A DNA stretch of 64,000 nucleotides from positions 14,188,616-14,252,615 of the forward strand of contig NC_061774.1 in assembly GCF_022458985.1 (NCBI RefSeq), in the 5' to 3' direction. This document shows positions 57,436 to 64,000 of this stretch, piece by piece. Position numbers and translations under genes: made by a program. Numbering within the stretch: the stretch's first letter is position 1; each line of letters starts with the position of its first letter. The DNA comes from Mugil cephalus (lineage: Eukaryota > Chordata > Actinopteri > Mugiliformes > Mugilidae). A model generated the notes under the pieces. The model made no database searches and was not told the DNA's origin. It saw nothing but the letters and a program-made list of their open reading frames with translations.

Positions 57436-59159
57436 GTACTGATCTGGAGTACTGTGGGAAGATGCAGTCAGTCGTGTATTTAATTGGAAGGACAGCATAC
57501 TTGAAGAACACATACTGTCGGTTGTAGAACTATCCAATTGCATGCAGATGTGTCTTTTCCTCTGTATCAGCTGAGACATGTCCTATACTGAAATCCAAAG
57601 ACATGTTACCAGACTCCGGATACTTGTGCTGTAGTGGTTGGTGAGGATGTGTGAGAAGATATACGAAGATATACCATTAAAGCTTGCTATGAGATACTAT
57701 GTTGATCATTGCCACGGCTGCAGGTTACAGTTAAATAATAGTGTTTTCATTTCAAATAAATTTACAGGACTCCTTTTCTCCTATTGCCACAGTATAACTG
57801 CACATGGATCGCAATTACGATCGGGATGATAGCGTACCCTATGTGTCCTATCGGGAAGCAGAGCCTTGGGACAGAGAGGAGCGAGCAGCTGGAGGACGGT
57901 TGTATTTTTGCTGTTCCAAGACGTGTGCCTCTCCCAGCTTTAATGGGGATTTTATCTTAGAAACTTCAAAGGCCTGTTCTAGGCGACTTCAGCAACATAA
58001 AGCAGATTATCGTAAAGATACAGAGTCCTGCAAGATTTGACACAATTTGATGCCCTTATCCATTCCTCCACATTACTGATAGTCACCTTTATAGTCCTTT
58101 ATATAACAGACTGTGTAGAAAGATGAACAGTCAGTTAAGTTGCAGCTTATGGGTGGTCGTGTGTATTTTGTGTGTAAGTGTGTCACTGATGCACCACTAC
58201 TCCAGACCAGAGATATGAAGATGGAACAATACTTCATCTAAGAAGAAAGAAAGTTGGTAAGGGGGACAATGTCATAACAGACACTAATCCGACATCTCTT
58301 ACGTGAACAGCAGAAGCAGAAGAAGGTGTGTATCTTAGATTTGGGTTACTTTAGCAGCTTGGTGTCATTTGCATTAAAGTAAGGACAGTAATTCTCAATG
58401 CACTTGTCATGTTCAAGGCTGTGGATTTATCAATATACACTATGTGTCCTGCAGCCTTCAGATTGCTGCAGGGGATTTAATGAATTTAAAGAGAAGAGGA
58501 TCCACAGCAGTTACTCCCTTCAGTGGAGACTGCTCTGTCTACACTCTTGCTTCAGACACTATGCAGATTTAAACATGTGTATTTTCTCTGTACTGATTCA
58601 TTAAAATGCTTTATTTGTCTTTACTGGTCTGCAGCCTGCTCTGGTCACCAAAGAATCACAAAGATTGCAGCAAATTGACCAAAACTGTCCTCCCAAGAAT
58701 AGATATTTGACTTATTGTTCTCTGTCTCATTTCAATGAACTTCACACTTCATTACGCCGTGCCCTAAATGCCCCCAACAAACGTACAGCTAATTACATTT
58801 ATTGCACCGCCATGAAAATGCGTCTCATTAAGTAGTTTTGGTTTTCTTACAGAGTCTGTCATGGCCTGGATCCAGATTCTGTTGGTGAACTACTACCGCT
58901 TTATATGCACTAATTTTGGTTTCTTGGAGTTCAGAGTTGAAGTTACAAAAACAAAGCTGCAGCAGTGACCCAGGTCAACTATAATAAAACTCTGCTTTTA
59001 TAATATTATCATAATGTTGCTACTGCACACTGCTGTAAGTTGTAATCATGCATTTACACTGCTAATTTGTTCGGTAAATTGTGTAGTTTGTTAGCACTGT
59101 CTGAGACGTACTATTTTGTTACTTTGACAGTGTGTTGTCTGTCAGTGCATTTACATGCA
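57436..59159. other. Intergenic DNA
   Basis: AT-rich. A 78-codon frame at 57804-58040 begins with a charged, non-repetitive stretch (see findings) but lacks support as an exon. Otherwise nothing recognised. Confidence 0.4.
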
Positions 59160-59670
59160 GAGCTTAATCGAGCATGCTTGAAATTCGACTTTCTGAATGC
59201 GGTCCTTGTCCCAGTTTACATGTAACGGAGAAAATCAAATAACTGACAGGAACATGTCCTCCTCCTCCTCCACACTAGGTGGCGATATGTGTCTTGTCAG
59301 CGGGTTAAAACGGCCCCCTTTCCGGCTGACCTATTATAGTCATATAATCAAAAAGAGTCAATCATGCAGCAGACCGCCATTTCAAACAACAACCAGATGG
59401 ATAATAGTACAGCTTTTTTAATCTCGCATGTAATGTGCGCGCTGCTATCGAGCAGTCCGAGCCAAATGGAGTTGAACGTAGCCAAACATATAGTTGATCT
59501 GGAAGCGCCAATGGAGCAGATGGAGATGGAGATGGAGAAAATAGATTTCCAATAGTATGTCTTAATCGAATAAGGAGAACTCCAATTTTAGTCGGAGTAA
59601 CGTGTTTACATGCATTTCAGTTGTCCAGTTAAAGTCGGATTAAGGCAATAATTTTTTATTTTTTTTTCCA
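59160..59670 (+). repeat. Dispersed repeat, copy 2 (partner at 585-1130)
   Basis: Shares with the copy at 585-1130 the start gcttgaaattcgactttctg, the block ggcgatatgtgtcttgtcag, the block around tttttaatctcg and the end gttgtccagttaaagtcgga. The T-rich end is also shared. Confidence 0.75.
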
Positions 59671-62019
59671 CATGCATGTTAACGCACTAAGTGAAAATTT
59701 CTGGTTATCCAGGTTGTGGTGAATTTAAAACAAAGCTAAAACAAAAGTAACTTGGAGGTTTCCTGAAGGTGTTCCGCCACAAGTTGCTTCTTCAGTCCTA
59801 AATGGCTGGTGGGGAGTTTAGGCTTTTATCACAAACACTATAGGGGAGTAGTAGTTAGAACCAGACTGGAGGGTCACAGGTTTGCCTCCTCCCTGTGTCT
59901 TGAGCAAACTAGCGCTCTCTTGGACTGAAATGCTAACGCTGCTGCCATCAAAAGAGTGTCTGGACATAAAAGAAGTGAAGGAATCCAGGCAAAATTGAAA
60001 AACCTTTCTCTGAGCAAGGACTGAGACGCCACTTAAAAGCCACTTAGAGCAGAGTCTATCATTTGTCTCCAAAAAGTTTCATCCCCATTCACCCCTTGAG
60101 TCTTTAGAGCTCAGGCCACAAAAGAAGAAGAAAAAAAACTGAACAACATCCTCTGATTGCAGGTGAATTTGTGGTGTTATCAGAGCCTGGTCATGTGAGT
60201 TTCAAGCAAAGCCTGGAGTGGATGATGACAACAACATTTATCTTGTTGATAGGGAAGGTTTTGTGAACCCCATTTTCTTTTTTTTTTTTTTTTTTTACCA
60301 TCAAACGCCGACTTTGTGTGTCACGTTATTTTTTACTATATTTGCAGAATTCTAGTCATACTCCATCTGAATGACCATACAATGAAAAGTAATGAAATTA
60401 TTATTGACCATTTAAGTGCTCTTTCGCTGCAACTCTGACGGCCTTCTAGTCGCTTAAGTGCTGTTTATCCAGCAGTGTGTGAAGAGCTGTTATATCATCC
60501 AGTTTCTATCAGCGGCCGCACAAGCAGAGTGCTCTTCATTCAGATGGATCAGAGGTTGGACCACATGTGTTTCGTCTCTGAAAGTCAGGTGTCCGCTCAC
60601 TTAGACTGAGGGAGAACTCTAGCGGGGTTCGAAAAATCGGAGGAAAAAATCAGCGTGAACTGAATTCGAGCCCTGATGCCGCTTCCACGTAATTACAAAC
60701 GAAGGCAGCCTGCACACAGGTCACTGCTGCCTTTGTGTCTGCGATTTCCGTGCAGATATGCAAACAGGCAGATGGAGACAGAAATGGGAGCTTTTTCCAG
60801 TCCGAGCATGTTGCTGTTTTTGGGTCCCTTTCTCCTTGTTGTTGACAGATTTTTGGCAGCTCTGGCTTGACCGAGCATTTAATTAATTTCGGCAGAAAAG
60901 AGCGACCCAGATGTCACAGGAGGACGTTTTCCACTTCATGTCTAAAACTGAAATTATCCTCTGCTGAAGGAAATTACTTTTTATACACGGACAAAATAAA
61001 AATTCATACGTGTTTCCAGTGAATTCACACGCACTCTGTTGTGACAGCTTGAACGTTTCATTACTCTGGTGCATTTTAATTATTAATTAAGGATGGAAGT
61101 GTCATGTTTGTGCATAACTTTTAGTAAGACATTTAACATTTATAATTGCGTGTATGTGCATGCTGCTCCGTAAGTATATAAAACAGATACGATGTCATGG
61201 TTCAGAAAACAAAGAAACACAAAAGTTGAAGGTTTTTTAGTAAATATTGTTTAAAAACGTCACTCTTGGCGTAATGAGCATATTCTTATTTACCAGCACA
61301 AATTGTTATTGGCATGAGTCCACTCCAGCTGTTTTCTAATTTGAGTGGAACAGAGGAGTGCACTTAAGTCAAACGCACTTTTTCTACCCCAGGAACAGCT
61401 TGTCCCGCAGTGCAATTCCCTTTTTCACCCCCCCACCCGCACCCCACTGAGAGAAAAAATGGCACTGTTTGTATCCTATGCCTGCTTTTTTTAAAGCATG
61501 TGAATTCTTGTTCTTCTGGGGATTTACTTGATCAGCTTGCCATTTCCCTCCAGCGCAGCTTCATCCCGTTCTGGAACGGTTTAACCTTCACGTCACCTGT
61601 GAGGAAACGCAGAGTGCTGTCCTGCTCCCACATGACTGTGCAATATTAAAATGTAATTTATCGACCCACTCGGGGGACCTGGGGGCAAAAATTAGCTTTG
61701 CTCCAGCTCCCACGTGGTTTGTGGTAATTATTGAAAATGCATATATTTAGAAATAAACTTTAAGGCATATGGGATGTTTTTGCTAAACTGTGACCCCGGT
61801 ATTTCTAAAATCTTGTGCGGTCAAAGCTAACGAGATAAGAAATGGAAATACAAACACCAGTTCAGAAAAATGACGCGGATATAAACAATGAGAACAATCA
61901 GAACCGATTCAGTTGGGACCGAGAGTAGAAACAATAGGTCGTTAAAATCCCCCATCTTCAATCAGTGTCAACCACAAATCACGGACGGGAAAAGTGAGTA
62001 ACATTGATCTCAAGACAAC
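59671..62019. other. Intergenic DNA
   Basis: No supported exon, RNA gene or clear repeat. A T-run is at about 60278-60296. Confidence 0.45.
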
Positions 62020-62690
62020 TCAGTGTTCTGCTGGGAAACTGTTGGACTTATGGCCTAAGCCCTGGCCTTCATGTGGATGTTGTGACAAGACATGTACCAC
62101 CAACCTAGACCAGTTCAGGCACCCCCACCAAAGTCAAAGAGAGGTTAAAGAGAGCCTATTCAGTTCCCAGGTGAAATCATGTATAAATGCACGTTTTGTC
62201 GGGTGCGTTTACATTTACAGCAGTTGCATGACCACCCTACTGTTGCACATGTTTGAAATGAAAAAATATATATATATATTTGAACCTGTGCATTATTTGA
62301 ATAGTTTAACACTGAATGCAACATGTTAATAATATTGTATATTTAGAAATAGAGCATAAATAGAGATTAATATAGAATATAATATAGTTTGATATAGACA
62401 ACATACAGTAGGTAGGGGGGTCCCTACTTGATCTCTCCATCAGTTTCGGGGTCCTTGGCCTGAAAAACGTCGAAGACCCCTGGACTAGATCCAGAACCAA
62501 TCAAGTATCTGTGGGATGAATTGGAACAAGCCTGATCCACAGAGGCCCCTTACCTCCAACCTGTACCATCCAAAAACCCCTTTAACAACATGTCCAGACA
62601 CCATCAGAGGGCCCGTGTCCATTCTCTGATGAGTCACAATTGGTTTGCCAGCAAATGGGGGAGCAACGCAACATGTTATGCCTTCTATAT
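62020..62690 (+). mobile_element. Tc1-like transposase remnant interrupted by a hAT-type MITE
   Basis: Left part (about 62020-62135: tgttctgctgggaaactgtt, tcatgtggatgttgtgac) and right part (about 62483-62690: ctgtgggatgaattggaac, caccatcagagggccc) are successive pieces of the same Tc1-like transposase family as 4830-5095. Between them about 62230-62482 is a MITE copy (ctgttgcacatgtttgaaat ... cgaagacccctg). All coding potential is lost. Confidence 0.7.
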
Positions 62691-63050
62691 CCCTCTTCAA
62701 AGGTTTATGTTTGTGTCATTGTAACCGTAAAGAAACAATCCTGAAATTATCTCTAGTAACTGCCTTTGGATTTATAAGGGGTGCCCTCTTGATGCTTGCG
62801 TTAATGGGTGAGAAGGGCGGTGGCAAATACGGGACAGGGTCAGAGGTTGCCATGGCGACCCCAGAGGGAGTCATTTCCAGCTTGCTTCCAGTCAGCACTG
62901 ATCTCATCAGAGTCATTGTGAATACGTGTGAAACTCCACAAAGGACCCTGACTAAGAGCGGCCGCTCTGGTACAAGCGCACGCTGTGGGTCTGCGTCTTA
63001 GTGAATAACTGTGTTTTCACACATACTCACGATGACATCTATGAAAACGC

Positions 63051-63103
63051 TCTCCTCTCCTCTCCTCTCCTCTCCTCTCCTCTCCTCTCCTCTCCTCTCC
63101 TCC
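63051..63103. repeat. (TCTCC)n microsatellite
   Basis: Ten perfect TCTCC units plus a partial one. The complementary strand is a pure purine GGAGA tract. Confidence 0.95.
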
Positions 63104-64000
63104 ATTTCTACCTCGAAGTAAGCTCTCAGCGAGCAGAATGAATCCATTTTAATTGACAGGTTCCTGTTGCACCGTGGCCCGGCTATGCGCGATGGGTAAT
63201 GCATGAGGGACCTACCGGGTTTGGCTTCCAATGAGGAATCACACTGTCAGGCAGTAATAGCGCGAGTGTGTGTTTGTGACCACATACATATGCTCACCTT
63301 ACCCGGCTTCAAATGGGCACGGGCAGAGCCAATTGTCCATCGGACGACAGCTTGCGTGTCGGAGTGTGTTTATGGACTCATTCGGCTTGGACCGCGCGCT
63401 CCAGTGGGCAGGAGTCACGGACAGCGTCACATACGGAAACATGTCGCTCCGTTTCTGGAAAGGGTCATTTTTTCTCTAAATGGTGGCTTTAATTTGCGGG
63501 AAAACAAAATGTGGCCGGCAGATAGGAACACGGCGCCAAGCAGCAAGTGAATCACAGACTGAATGTAAAATGCAAAGCAGAAAAAAATATGACCAGAGGG
63601 AGGTGTACACACTGAACACAACGACACAGTTCTGAGGATTAAAACTGATGTGGGTGAGAGAACTTGGCAGACATTAGTACCATTTTCTCTTAAAACCAAC
63701 TGTTTTGTTGGTTTTCTTTTTTCTTTTTTTCTTATTTTGTTTTTTTATAGAATGATTAGACGTCTAAACTAAATGTTCTACTGAGTGGGACCTTGGAGAA
63801 CAAGCAGAGATAAAGATTTCCATAAACCAAAAGCATTAAAGATGCATGTGGAGAAGGACTCATCTCTAATGCCATTTCCTTGATTTATTTAGTTTTTTTG
63901 GAGATAAACAAACCATAAAAACCAGGACTCTGCTTCACAGATCCTTTCCTACATGCCTAGGATGTCGCAGTTTGTCTAAGTCACCAGTCGACATTACGGC
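63104..64000. other. Intergenic DNA at window edge
   Basis: No supported exon or repeat seen. Open frames of up to 115 codons here have no recognisable motif or splice context. Confidence 0.4.

Noticed and set aside
60600-60640. tRNA-like B-box (gggttcgaaa)
   Set aside because: No A-box, cloverleaf or acceptor stem could be found around it.
63051-63103. CRISPR-like array
   Set aside because: It is a simple pentanucleotide microsatellite without spacers, in a vertebrate genome.

Overview
The window looks like nuclear DNA of a ray-finned fish, probably a percomorph teleost. Genes are split into many short exons with GT-AG introns. AATAAA poly(A) signals follow several genes. Introns and spacers carry typical fish repeats: Tc1-like transposons, hAT-type MITEs, a decayed LINE, a Gypsy-like LTR remnant and many microsatellites. 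No bacterial-style operon, CRISPR array, rRNA or tRNA was seen. All gene models were spliced by eye; for the four recognised genes (arl3-like, rgs14, slc34a1 and the cyclase) and the orphan Ig gene the exon phases sum to a whole number of codons.

Layout. (1) 1-7577, + : the 3' part of a haem-nitric-oxide/oxygen (H-NOX) soluble guanylate cyclase beta subunit (gucy1b2 / Gyc-88E-like); its first exons lie to the left of the window. (2) 8513-8857, - : an unrecognised 114-residue single-pass membrane protein with a separate 5'UTR exon. (3) 11199-14027, - : an ARL3-like small GTPase (arl3l). (4) 14997-17106, - : an unrecognised secretory-pathway receptor with a Cys-rich N-terminus, one Ig domain and one TM helix. 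(5) 19214/19981-27993, + : rgs14 (RGS, two Raf-like RBDs, GoLoco). (6) 33712-34246, + : an unrecognised 72-residue Ser/Thr-rich protein with a likely upstream 5'UTR exon. (7) 39314-47974, + : slc34a1, a type II sodium-phosphate cotransporter. (8) 48.1-64.0 kb: a gene-poor spacer with repeats and no supported exon.

The rgs14-slc34a1 neighbourhood matches the known vertebrate linkage (RGS14 and SLC34A1 are neighbours at human 5q35), which supports both calls. The genes do not form one pathway. Several act in signalling (cGMP synthesis, ARF-like GTPase trafficking, G-alpha regulation), but no functional coupling is implied by the sequence.

The observations I rate highest are: a cyclase subunit that keeps both metal-binding Asp residues and the haem-pocket residues but has lost the guanine-selecting Cys and both transition-state residues (Asn and Arg); three small orphan genes (Ig receptor, membrane protein, 72-aa protein); a possible in-frame N-terminal extension of RGS14; splice sites built out of microsatellites in rgs14 (GT repeat as donor) and slc34a1 (CTTT repeat as polypyrimidine tract); and loss of the PTH-response KR dipeptide in the phosphate transporter. 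I did not find a clearly new multi-gene system.
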